A DNA stretch of 64,000 bases from Alphaproteobacteria bacterium (GCA_016776605.1 JADHTB010000017.1:23274-87273), one strand, 5' to 3'. Counted from the stretch's first letter, positions 53,856 through 61,077 are shown. Notes: generated by a model from the sequence alone, not told the origin. Numbers and translations are program-made.

Positions 53856-54261
53856 GATGGGCTACTCAATTGTTCCTTGGGCAAACGATCCAGCGCCTGC
53901 CAATTCAATATCAGCCTTCCAGCGACGGGAAGGTAAAGGCCTGTTCCGGCCATGCCGCACGGATAGAGGCAAAATGCCGCAGTGCAGGTTGCACCCTAGA
54001 GCAATTCCGAATCAAAGAGAATCGCGAAGCGATTCTAAGTGTTTGGAAAAATTGCTCTAATTCTAAAGGTCTGAGCATTTTCAGAATGAAAATGCTCTAG
54101 CACCGGATCATCGCAAGGCAACTTTCCGCTTGCCCCCTGTGCCGCACGGTTGGAGCGTAATAAAATTGGTCTGCCGACGGCGCCGTTGTGCTGGACATTT
54201 TCAGCCTACCGCGCGATGAATACCGCCAGAGTGGTTCAGGTTTTGGGGATTGAGGGACAGC
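53856..54261. other. Divergent intergenic region containing a 104-bp element
   Basis: 406 bases between the leftward cytochrome c gene and the rightward MBL gene. About a quarter is the TAGAGCA element at 53997-54100. Promoters for both directions should be here, but I cannot define -35/-10 pairs with confidence. No further gene is seen. Confidence 0.55.
53997..54100. repeat. 104-bp TAGAGCA element, copy B (MITE-like)
   Basis: Same architecture as 44391-44494: TAGAGCA/TGCTCTA ends, an AGAATCGC/GCGATTCT hairpin, and a GAGCATTTTCA/TGAAAATGCTC hairpin, with about 4 differences in 104 bases. It also lies between divergent genes. Confidence 0.9.
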
Positions 54262-55080
54262 ATGAGTACTGACAGCGACGGCAAGCAATTCCGTATCGGC
54301 GACTACCAGATCGACATCATTGTCCACGGCTTCCCCGGCAAATCGGTCTGCCACGGCTCGTTGGGATTTTCCACCATCGCGCTGATCCGCCATGGCGAGC
54401 GGATCGCCCTGGTCGATGTGGGCTCGTTCGGACAGCGCTCTTTATTGCTGGATCAACTGGCCCAACATGGCCTGAAGCCCGCCGATGTGACCGATGTTTT
54501 GCTGACCCATTCCCATTATGACCACGCCATCAACTGGCTGATGTTTCCCAACGCCAACATCGTCATCGGCAAGACGGAGCTGGACTGGTCCCTAGAGCAG
54601 CCCTGGGGCGAAACGGTGGTGCCGGAACTGTATATGCGCGAGTTGCAACAATGGCCCAACTTGCAGACCGTGGACGATGGCGACGAAGTTTTCCCCGGCA
54701 TCACGGCCCACATGACGCCGGGCCATACGCCGGGCTGTCTGGTATTCGTGCTTGATTGCGGCGGCCAGGACATGGTGTTCACCGGGGACGCCTGCAAAAA
54801 CCGGGCGGAGCTTCTATCCCGCACCGCCGACATGACCTATGACGGCGAGGTTACCCGCGCCTCGATCGACGCCATCTGGTCCTTCTGGTCCCGCCATCCC
54901 GGCAATATCCTGGTGCCGGGTCACGATCTGCCCATGGTGCAGGATAACGGCACACCCCGCTATCTGGGCCAACGCGAGGCGGCGATCCGCGCCTGGTACG
55001 GCGAAGACCTGAACCAGACCACGGTGATCTCGCTGCTGCCCGACAGTCCCGCCAAGGTGGCGGCGGCGGCGGCGGAATGA
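54262..55080 (+). CDS. MBL-fold metallohydrolase (N-acyl-homoserine lactonase-like)
   Basis: A 272-residue metallo-beta-lactamase-fold hydrolase. The zinc motif is THSHYDHAINW, followed by TPGHTPGCLVFV, GDACKNRAEL and VPGHDLP. The spacing fits AHL lactonase/glyoxalase II-like enzymes. The ATG at 54262 is chosen with GAGGGACAGC upstream rather than a TTG four codons earlier. A glutathione S-transferase gene follows after 28 bases and may share its transcript. Confidence 0.9.
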   Translation: MSTDSDGKQFRIGDYQIDIIVHGFPGKSVCHGSLGFSTIALIRHGERIALVDVGSFGQRSLLLDQLAQHGLKPADVTDVLLTHSHYDHAINWLMFPNANIVIGKTELDWSLEQPWGETVVPELYMRELQQWPNLQTVDDGDEVFPGITAHMTPGHTPGCLVFVLDCGGQDMVFTGDACKNRAELLSRTADMTYDGEVTRASIDAIWSFWSRHPGNILVPGHDLPMVQDNGTPRYLGQREAAIRAWYGEDLNQTTVISLLPDSPAKVAAAAAE

Positions 55081-55108
55081 CGATGCTACGACATTTTAGG
55101 AGTCTGCC

Positions 55109-55729
55109 ATGCTGACCTTATATTACGCGCCCGGCACAATCGCCCTGGCCTCGCATATCGCGCTGGAAGAGGCGGGCGCCGAATACACCGCCATGCGCCT
55201 GAACTTTGCCGAGCAAGATCAGAAAAAGCCCGATTATCTGGCCATCAACCCCAAGGCACGGGTGCCGTCCCTGGTTACGGAGCGAGGCATACTGACGGAA
55301 ACGCCGGCGATTTTGATCTATATCTGTCAGACCTATCCCGCCGCCGCCCTGGCGCCCCTGGATGATCCGTTCGAGCTGGCCCGGCTCCAGTCCTTCAATT
55401 CCTATCTCTGCTCGACCGTGCATGTGGCCCATGCTCACCTGAGGCGCGGCACCCGTTGGGCGGACGACCCGGCCGCCATCGAGAACATGAAATCCATGGT
55501 GCCGAAAAACGTGGCCGAATGCTTTCACCTGATGGAAGACGAAATGTTCGCCGGCCCCTTTGTCATGGGCGAACATTGCACAGTGGCGGATTTCTATCTT
55601 TTCACCATCGCGCGATGGCTGGAAGGCGACAATGTCGATATCGCCACCCTGCCTAAAATCCAGGCCCACCGCCAACGCATGGCAGAGCGCCCCAGCGTAG
55701 TGAAGGTGTTGGCCGAACAGCTCGCTTAG
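55109..55729 (+). CDS. Glutathione S-transferase-family protein
   Basis: A 206-residue canonical GST. The thioredoxin-fold domain starts LTLYYAPGTIALASHIALEEAG with the GSH-binding VPSLVTERG and TETPAI segments, and the C-terminal all-alpha domain has CTVADFYLF. It conjugates or removes glutathione from electrophiles. The beta-class-like active-site Cys/Ser is in the TIALAS region. Possibly co-transcribed with the upstream lactonase-like gene. Confidence 0.9.
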   Translation: MLTLYYAPGTIALASHIALEEAGAEYTAMRLNFAEQDQKKPDYLAINPKARVPSLVTERGILTETPAILIYICQTYPAAALAPLDDPFELARLQSFNSYLCSTVHVAHAHLRRGTRWADDPAAIENMKSMVPKNVAECFHLMEDEMFAGPFVMGEHCTVADFYLFTIARWLEGDNVDIATLPKIQAHRQRMAERPSVVKVLAEQLA

Positions 55730-55759
55730 GCCATTTTCGATATTCATCGAAACGCCGAG

Positions 55760-55828
55760 CCGCCCGCCCCCCCTCCCGGCCACCCATAGATCATAATCCC
55801 GTGGGTGGCCGGGAGGGGGAGCGGGCGG
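55760..55828. repeat. 27-bp GC-rich hairpin between convergent genes
   Basis: CCGCCCGCC...CCACCCA (55760-55786) pairs with TGGGTGG...GGGCGG (55802-55828) with one mismatch and a 15-base loop. It could terminate transcription in both directions, though no T-run follows. It is unrelated in sequence to the GGGGACACAATACT hairpins. Confidence 0.75.
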
Positions 55829-55855
55829 TTAAGCCAATCTGGAAAACGGCTTAGG

Positions 55856-56296
55856 CTATTCGCAGGGCAGGCCTTTGGCCAGATCCTGGGCGATGAGATT
55901 GGCCGCCGGAACGTCGCGGTATTTGGGGTGTCTCCCCAGCCAGGCCCGCCCCTTGGCCATCAGCGCGATGACCGCAACGTCGCGCATTTCGGGGTGTTTC
56001 ACCAGCCAGGCTTCAAGCTTGCCAAGCAGAAAGGAAAACGACACGTCGTGGTATTGCGGATACTTCTTTAACCAGGCTTGCACGGCGGCTCGGACCTGGG
56101 TCTTGCTGACACCGTCGGGCAGGCATTTTTTCCAATCCGACGGCGCGGCTTTGTTATCCCTGGCCCCATCAGGAGCAGCTTTAGCAGTCGTTTCAGTAGC
56201 CGCGGCGCGGTGAATTCCGGTCGCGAAATCCTTCGCCTCCGCCGACGCCGCCATTCCAATCAGCAACGCCACCAGCAATAACGCTCTCATGCCCAT
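55856..56296 (-). CDS. Secreted Rap1a/Tai-like protein with duplicated repeats
   Basis: A 146-residue protein with a signal peptide (ALLLVALLIGMAASAEA). The mature part has CLPDGVSKTQVRAAVQAWL and ends with a Cys in LPCE, the two conserved cysteines and CxPDGV element of the Rap1a/Tai family, whose known members include type VI secretion immunity proteins. The middle contains three tandem units of about 23 residues, each with W-L-x-K/R-x-P-x-x-x-D-V. No effector gene is adjacent, so an immunity role is unproven. Confidence 0.75.
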   Translation of the reverse strand: MGMRALLLVALLIGMAASAEAKDFATGIHRAAATETTAKAAPDGARDNKAAPSDWKKCLPDGVSKTQVRAAVQAWLKKYPQYHDVSFSFLLGKLEAWLVKHPEMRDVAVIALMAKGRAWLGRHPKYRDVPAANLIAQDLAKGLPCE

Positions 56297-56302
56297 CGCC
56301 CC

Positions 56303-57511
56303 CTAGATCACGCCATCTTCGCGCAGGCTGGCGATCTCGGCCTCGTCCAGGCCCAGCCAGGTAGCGTAAACGGCGTCGTTATCCTGGCCCAGCTTGGGGT
56401 TCAGGGTCAGTTCCATGGGTTCGGTGCCGTGAAAGCGGATGGGGCTGTGATGGGCGGCGATACGGCCCACGTCCGGGTGATCGATCCAGCGCAGCATGCC
56501 GCGTTGATGCATATGTTCATCGTTCACCACCTCTTCCAGATCGCGCACGGCGGCGGTGGGCACATGGTGGCGCTGGGCGGCGGCCTCGCCCTCGGCTTTG
56601 CTCATGCTGGCGATCCAGGCGCCAACCATGGCGTCAACCTCGTCCATATTCTTGACCCGGGCATCGTTGGTCAGAAAGCGCGGATCGTCGGCCAGGTCCT
56701 CGCGCCCCATGGCCTGTAGCAGAAATTGCCAATGCTCCTCGCGCACAACGATAATGGCGACATAGCCGTCCTTGGCGGGATAGACGTTGTAGGGCACCAC
56801 GGACAGGCCGCCGTGCTTGTTGCCGGTGCGGGAGAGGACCTCGCCACCGGATTGCGTCTGCCCGAAATACATTCCCAGGTTCGAGGCCAGGGTGGGGAAG
56901 ATGGAATCCAGCATGGCGACCTCCACCAGGCGGCCCTTGCCGGTGCGCTCGCGCTCGTACAGGGCGGTCACCACGGCGCCGTACAGATGGGTGCCGGTGA
57001 TAAAATCAACGATCGCCGGGCCGGCCTTGACCGGGGGGCCGTCGGGGAAGCCGGTGACATGCATCACGCCGCCCACCGCCTGTACCGTCAAATCCATGGC
57101 CAGATCGTCGCGCCGGGGCCCATCGCGCCCATAGCCGGAGCCCGAGGCATAGACCAGGGCCGGGTTCAGGGCCATCAGGCTATCGGGGCCCACGCCCAGG
57201 CGGTCCATCACCGTGGGGGCGAAATTTTCCAGCAGTACATCCGCCTGCATGACCATTTTGCGCAGTAATTCGCGGCCCCTCTCGTGCTTCAGGTTGAGGG
57301 TGATGCCTTCCTTATTGGCGTTCAGCATGGCCAGCGGCACCGAGCCGCCTTCGACACCAACCCGGCGGCGCAATGGTTCGCCGATGCGCGGCTCTATCTT
57401 GATCACCCGGGCCCCGGCCATGGCCAGCATGAACGAGGCATAGGGGCCATTATAGATCTGACCAAAATCAAGGACGGTGACCCCATCCAGGGGGTAGGAA
57501 GACGCTGACAT
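56303..57511 (-). CDS. CaiB/BaiF family CoA-transferase
   Basis: A 402-residue class III CoA-transferase with the N-terminal LDFGQIYNGPYASFMLAMAGARVIK and the probable catalytic Asp in IVDFITGTHLYGA. The ATG at 57511 has GAGG upstream; the longer frame is not family-like. It is the third gene of this family in the window (with 13090 and 14870), pointing to extensive organic acid activation. Substrate unknown. Confidence 0.92.
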   Translation of the reverse strand: MSASSYPLDGVTVLDFGQIYNGPYASFMLAMAGARVIKIEPRIGEPLRRRVGVEGGSVPLAMLNANKEGITLNLKHERGRELLRKMVMQADVLLENFAPTVMDRLGVGPDSLMALNPALVYASGSGYGRDGPRRDDLAMDLTVQAVGGVMHVTGFPDGPPVKAGPAIVDFITGTHLYGAVVTALYERERTGKGRLVEVAMLDSIFPTLASNLGMYFGQTQSGGEVLSRTGNKHGGLSVVPYNVYPAKDGYVAIIVVREEHWQFLLQAMGREDLADDPRFLTNDARVKNMDEVDAMVGAWIASMSKAEGEAAAQRHHVPTAAVRDLEEVVNDEHMHQRGMLRWIDHPDVGRIAAHHSPIRFHGTEPMELTLNPKLGQDNDAVYATWLGLDEAEIASLREDGVI

Positions 57512-57602
57512 ATGGAACCTCTTGCAACGAAACGACTGAAAGCCTGCCCCATTATAACCTGCCCAAGGGGCGACGGGCGCGAAATTAAGGAAGCCACCGT
57601 AA

Positions 57603-58826
57603 ATGCCGACCAATACGACCCTGCGCGCAACTGTTTTCACGACCCTGTTCTCGGGTGGCTTTCGCCCGTTTTTCCTTTTCGCGGGCGGCTATGGCACCCT
57701 GGCCGTGGGCGCCTGGGCGGGCTGGCTGGGTGGGGCGTGGAACCTGCCTCAAGTCTATCCGGCCAGCCAGTTGCACGCCCACGAGATGATGTACGGCTTT
57801 GCCCTGGCCGCCATTGCCGGTTTTCTGCTGACGGCGGTGCCCCAATGGACGGGCGGCAAGGCGTTGCGGGGGCCGGGTCTGGCGGTGCTGGCGGGCACCT
57901 GGTTAGGGGGCCGGCTGGCGATGTTGGGGGCGGGCGCGGTAGGACCAGTGGCGGCAATGGCCCTGGATATGATTTTTCCGCTGGCCCTGTGTGCGGTGAT
58001 CGGGGCGATGTTGCTGCGGGCGGGAAACCGGCGCAACTATGGCTTTATCGCGATCCTGGCCGTTGCCGCCCTGGCCAATCTTTGCTGGCATCTGGAAATG
58101 TCGGGCCTGGCCCCGGATGGGTTCGAAAATATCGCTGAAAGCGCCCAGCAATTGATGTTGAACCTGTTGCTGCTCATCGTCGCCATCATGGGCGGCCGGG
58201 TGATCCCAATGTTTACCGCCAATTGGCTGCGCCGCCAGGGCCAGAGCCTGGCCATGCGCCATCCGGTCTGGCTGCAACGGCTGTGCCTGGGTGGGTTGAT
58301 CGCGGTGACCCTGGCGGAATTTCTGGCGCCCCATTTCGATCAATTGGACCCGCGCCTGGCCGGCGCCCTGGCGCTGGCCACCGGCATCGCCTTGCTGGCG
58401 CGGCTGTGGGGTTGGAAGGGCTATCGGACCCTGGCGCATCCGCTGGTCTGGATTATGCATCTGGCCTATTTCTGGCTGGGCCTGGCCCTGTTGGCCAAGG
58501 CCGGGCATTATCTGGACGCTGGCATTCCCATGGCCGCCGCCCGCCACGCCGCCGCCATGGGGGCGGTGGGCAGCATGATCATGGCCATCATGCCCCGGGT
58601 CAGCCTGGGCCATACGGGCCGCGACCTGATCTTGCCCCGGCCCATGCTGGCCGCCTATGGGCTGTATGTGGCGGCACCCCTATTGCGGGTCGCCAGCCCG
58701 TTTCTGGATGGCGCCTGGTATCAGACCTCCCTGATGCTGTCGGGCCTGTGCTGGACGCTAGCCTTCGCCATCTTCATCTACACCTTCGCCCCCATGCTAA
58801 CCGCCCCACGGGTCGATGCCCGCTGA
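57603..58826 (+). CDS. nnrS: NnrS-family membrane heme protein
   Basis: A 407-residue polytopic membrane protein with about 12 hydrophobic segments. The conserved His-rich AHEMMYGFALAAIAGFLLTAVPQWTG, GRVIPMFTANW, and HAAAMGAVGSMIMAIMPRVSLGHTGR segments are classic NnrS signatures. NnrS helps cells withstand nitric oxide; it binds heme and copper in related species. No nitrite or NO reductase gene is nearby in this window. Confidence 0.93.
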   Translation: MPTNTTLRATVFTTLFSGGFRPFFLFAGGYGTLAVGAWAGWLGGAWNLPQVYPASQLHAHEMMYGFALAAIAGFLLTAVPQWTGGKALRGPGLAVLAGTWLGGRLAMLGAGAVGPVAAMALDMIFPLALCAVIGAMLLRAGNRRNYGFIAILAVAALANLCWHLEMSGLAPDGFENIAESAQQLMLNLLLLIVAIMGGRVIPMFTANWLRRQGQSLAMRHPVWLQRLCLGGLIAVTLAEFLAPHFDQLDPRLAGALALATGIALLARLWGWKGYRTLAHPLVWIMHLAYFWLGLALLAKAGHYLDAGIPMAAARHAAAMGAVGSMIMAIMPRVSLGHTGRDLILPRPMLAAYGLYVAAPLLRVASPFLDGAWYQTSLMLSGLCWTLAFAIFIYTFAPMLTAPRVDAR

Positions 58827-58834
58827 GATAGTCC

Positions 58835-58898
58835 GATTTAATACGGGGACACAATACTTATATTAAGTGATATAAGTATTGTGTCCCCGTATTAAATC
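58835..58898. repeat. GGGGACACAATACT hairpin element, copy 3
   Basis: Inverted repeat with 28-bp perfect arms (58835-58862, 58871-58898), extended by one pair and one wobble to a 4-base AAGT loop. Flanked outside by TTTAATAC as in copy 1. It lies between convergent nnrS and pdxH, adjacent to a copy of the GC-rich REP-like repeat. Confidence 0.9.
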
Positions 58899-58901
58899 CA
58901 A

Positions 58902-58972
58902 GCCGCGACGGCGGCCCGGCGCCCCTGTGCCGCCCTAGTGGAGCCGTGCGCCAAAGGCGCACTGGCGTGAAC
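58902..58972. repeat. GC-rich REP-like repeat, copy B
   Basis: Starts GCCGCGACGGCGGCCCGGCG and shares its first 24 bases with 18661-18684. The following GTGCGC/GCGCAC hairpin has a CAAAG loop instead of TTTG, so the stem is conserved while the loop changed. Confidence 0.8.
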
Positions 58973-58982
58973 GAAAACAGCG

Positions 58983-59609
58983 CTAAGGAAACAGCTTCTC
59001 CAGGCGCCAGTTATCGCCGTCGCGGATGAAGACCTGGCGCTCGTGCAAACGGAAGGGGCGCTCCCGCCAGAATTCCAGCCGTTGCGGCACTACGCGAAAG
59101 CCCGACCAGAAATCGGGGCGGGGCACCTTGCCCAGGGCATATCGGGCGGCATACCTGGCCACCGCCTTTTCCAGGGCAAAGCGGTCCGGCAGCACCTGGG
59201 ATTGCCGCGAGGCCCAGGCGCCGATCTGGCTGTCCCTGGCGCGCGAGGCGTAATAGGCGTCCGCCTCGGCATCGCTGACTACCTCGACAGCGCCCTGGAC
59301 CCGGAATTGCCGGCCCAGGGATTTCCAGTGAAAGCACAACGCCGCCTTTGGGTTGGCCAGCAGTTCGCCGCCCTTGGCGCTGCCCATGTTGGTGTAAAAG
59401 ACAAAGCCCGTGGCATCCACCGCCTTCAACAGCACCATGCGCACGTTGGGCATACCGTCCGCATCGGTGCTGGCCACCGCCATGGCGTTGGGATTGTCCG
59501 GCTCGCTCTTCTCCGCCTCGGCCAGCCAGGCGTGGAAGCGGGCGATGGGATCATCAGCTGAATGATCGCCAGTTGAATGATCGCTTGGGGACTGCTCATC
59601 AGGGGCCAT
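58983..59609 (-). CDS. pdxH: Pyridoxamine 5'-phosphate oxidase
   Basis: A 208-residue FMN enzyme that oxidises pyridoxamine or pyridoxine 5'-phosphate to pyridoxal 5'-phosphate. Conserved segments are MRVVLLKAVD-type (here [19 protein letters not shown]), the [13 protein letters not shown] core and the C-terminal [13 protein letters not shown]. The ATG at 59609 is preferred to a TTG five codons upstream. Residues 7-16 of this form contain [10 protein letters not shown], produced by a 15-bp tandem duplication. Confidence 0.94.
   Translation of the reverse strand: MAPDEQSPSDHSTGDHSADDPIARFHAWLAEAEKSEPDNPNAMAVASTDADGMPNVRMVLLKAVDATGFVFYTNMGSAKGGELLANPKAALCFHWKSLGRQFRVQGAVEVVSDAEADAYYASRARDSQIGAWASRQSQVLPDRFALEKAVARYAARYALGKVPRPDFWSGFRVVPQRLEFWRERPFRLHERQVFIRDGDNWRLEKLFP
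59556..59585. repeat. 15-bp tandem duplication in the pdxH N-terminus
   Basis: Two head-to-tail units AG(C/T)TGAATGATCGC(C/T) at 59556-59570 and 59571-59585, with two differences. They encode [10 protein letters not shown] near the PdxH N-terminus in frame. Confidence 0.85.
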
Positions 59610-59753
59610 GGCGGGGATATCCAATTACATGCCGCCGGCCCGGTACCTGCGGCCAGCCGGCACAATCTAATCGCCGCCATGGCGCCTGTCGAGCCGCGCC
59701 AGGTTGTCACATCGGATATGCGCATCAGGTATCACATCGGGGCATCATGCATC

Positions 59754-59783
59754 TTGACAGTTGGCCTGCGGAAACCCTATATC
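59754..59783 (+). promoter_or_regulatory. Sigma-70-type promoter of tRNA-Met
   Basis: Perfect -35 TTGACA (59754-59759) and -10-like TATATC (59778-59783) with an 18-base spacer, 39 bases before the tRNA 5' end. An overlapping CTATAT gives a 17-base spacer. The placement fits a tRNA promoter. Confidence 0.7.
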
Positions 59784-59821
59784 CCACCTGCTCCGGCATA
59801 CTGGCCGGAGCGCGAAATTCC

Positions 59822-59898
59822 GGCTCCTTAGCTCAGTTGGTTAGAGCACGGGAATCATAATCCCGGTGTCCCCAGTTCGAGTCTGGGAGGAGCCACCA
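59822..59898 (+). tRNA. tRNA-Met (CAT), elongator type
   Basis: A 77-base cloverleaf. Acceptor GGCTCCT pairs with AGGAGCC, followed by A and encoded CCA. The D arm is AGCTCAGTTGGTTAGAGCA, the anticodon stem CGGGA/TCCCG encloses ATCATAA (CAT), and the T arm contains GTTCGAGTC. The loop resembles elongator tRNA-Met; tRNA-Ile2 (CAT, lysidine-modified) cannot be fully excluded. Confidence 0.95.
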
Positions 59899-59905
59899 TT
59901 TCCCC

Positions 59906-59952
59906 AAAACCCCTGTCAGGCCAAAATGCCCCACAGGGGTTTTGTTGTTTTT
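59906..59952 (+). terminator. Rho-independent terminator after tRNA-Met
   Basis: A perfect 11-bp stem AAAACCCCTGT/ACAGGGGTTTT with a 16-base loop followed by GTTGTTTTTG. It lies 7 bases after the encoded CCA. Confidence 0.85.
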
Positions 59953-60400
59953 GTAGCGCGTGTGTGTAGCGCGACAGATGGTCTTGAAAAAACGACACTT
60001 GGTTTTGATGTCTGGCTGTTTTCCTTTAATGGGCTGTTTAAGTCGCCTTTAAATACTATGTAGTGTGACGCTATCCGGAGCGCCCTCGTGCGGGAGGGCT
60101 AGGTCAGGTGAACATCGGTATCAGATTGTCGATGTTGTTGATGGTGGCAACGATGATCGCGCTGGCGCCACCTATTAATGCGGCTCCGATCGCCGGATTG
60201 ATGCCAAGAACCAACTCCCAATACTGTTGTCGCCGGCCGCCTACGGCCCTGGGAGTCTCGTAGAGAATCATCAGCGGGATTTTCTGATCAGAGGCAGCGC
60301 GAGAGGTGCCAGATTTCGAGTCTGGTGCGTCTCCCTGTGACTCCTGGGCCCAACGGCCGTCAAGGCCGAGACACGAACACACGATTAGCCGGATTGTGCT
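59953..60400. other. Region between tRNA terminator and CRISPR array
   Basis: About 450 bases with weaker coding signal than the surroundings. It holds a possible short leftward ORF (60104-60271), a strong hairpin at 60301-60333 (GAGAGGTGCCAGA with its complement, loop TTTCGAG), and GGCCGT/ACGGCC-type short pairs. tracrRNA or flank sequences of the CRISPR locus could be here, but nothing is definite. Confidence 0.4.
60104..60271 (-). CDS. Possible small membrane protein (55 residues)
   Basis: The C-terminal half is strongly hydrophobic (PAIGAALIGGASAIIVATI) and the N-terminal half is basic (ILYETPRAVGGRRQQYW). That pattern suggests a one-pass membrane peptide. There is no good Shine-Dalgarno, and it lies next to the CRISPR array, so it may be a chance frame or part of an untranslated RNA. 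I do not recognise it. Confidence 0.25.
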   Translation of the reverse strand: MILYETPRAVGGRRQQYWELVLGINPAIGAALIGGASAIIVATINNIDNLIPMFT

Positions 60401-61030
60401 GTTGCGAGTTGCGCTAAAGTCCGGATGATCTAAGCTTCGATCCGGTAACGCTTTATCCAGGTGTTGGTTGCGGGTTGCGCCCAAGTCCGGATGATCTAAG
60501 CTGGGCTGTCATGGTTGATGTAATACCCGCCCGTTGCGGGTTGCGCCCAAGTCCGGATGATCTAAGCTCCAAAATGCTTTCGTACAGCGCCAGGGTAGGT
60601 TGCGGGTTGCGCCCAAGTCCGGATGATCTAAGCTCAGAAGGCTGGACGCCAGCGCATGATGACGGTTGCGGGTTGCGCCCAAGTCCGGATGATCTAAGCT
60701 TCGAGACGCTAATGTGGCTTCTAGGCTTTCGTTGCGGGTTGCGCCCAAGTCCGGATGATCTAAGCTAGGTCTACGATGTTCTCGAGTCTGGCTCCGGTTG
60801 CGGGTTGCGCCCAAGTCCGGATGATCTAAGCTCTAAGGGCACAGGTCATGGAGGACGGATAGGTTGCGGGTTGCGCCCAAGTCCGGATGATCTAAGCTCA
60901 GAAGTTTGCATTTGGAAAGACCCGGTCGGTTGCGGGTTGCGCCCAAGTCCGGATGATCTAAGCTCTTCAGCATGTCCAGGACGGCTGCCTGAAGGTTGCG
61001 GGTTGCGCCCAAGTCCGGATGATCTAAGCT
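60401..61030 (+). CRISPR. Type II-C CRISPR array, 10 repeats, 9 spacers
   Basis: Ten 36-base direct repeats start every 66 bases from 60401 (60401, 60467, 60533, 60599, 60665, 60731, 60797, 60863, 60929, 60995). All nine spacers are exactly 30 bases. The repeat starts GTTGCGGGTTGCGCCC and ends GATGATCTAAGCT, like other alphaproteobacterial II-C repeats. The repeat at 60401 is degenerate (changes at positions 7, 15 and 16), marking the leader-distal or oldest end. Repeats 2-10 look identical. By comparison with known II-C crRNAs, the + strand is the crRNA strand, opposite to the cas genes, and a terminator follows at 61036. Confidence 0.97.
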
Positions 61031-61035
61031 AGATG

Positions 61036-61077
61036 GGCCTCAATTCCTTGATAAATAAGGGGATTGAGGCCTTTTTT
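61036..61077 (+). terminator. Terminator at the cas2-proximal end of the array
   Basis: A 12-bp stem (GGCCTCAATTCC with GGATTGAGGCC side, one wobble; 61036-61047 and 61060-61071) followed by six T residues on the + strand. It starts 6 bases after the last repeat. It supports + strand transcription of the array. Confidence 0.75.

Noticed and set aside
60475-61032. Apparent repetitive proteins (RPSPDDLS-type repeats) across the array
   Set aside because: They are translations of the CRISPR repeats (66-base period is a multiple of 3). The array is non-coding.
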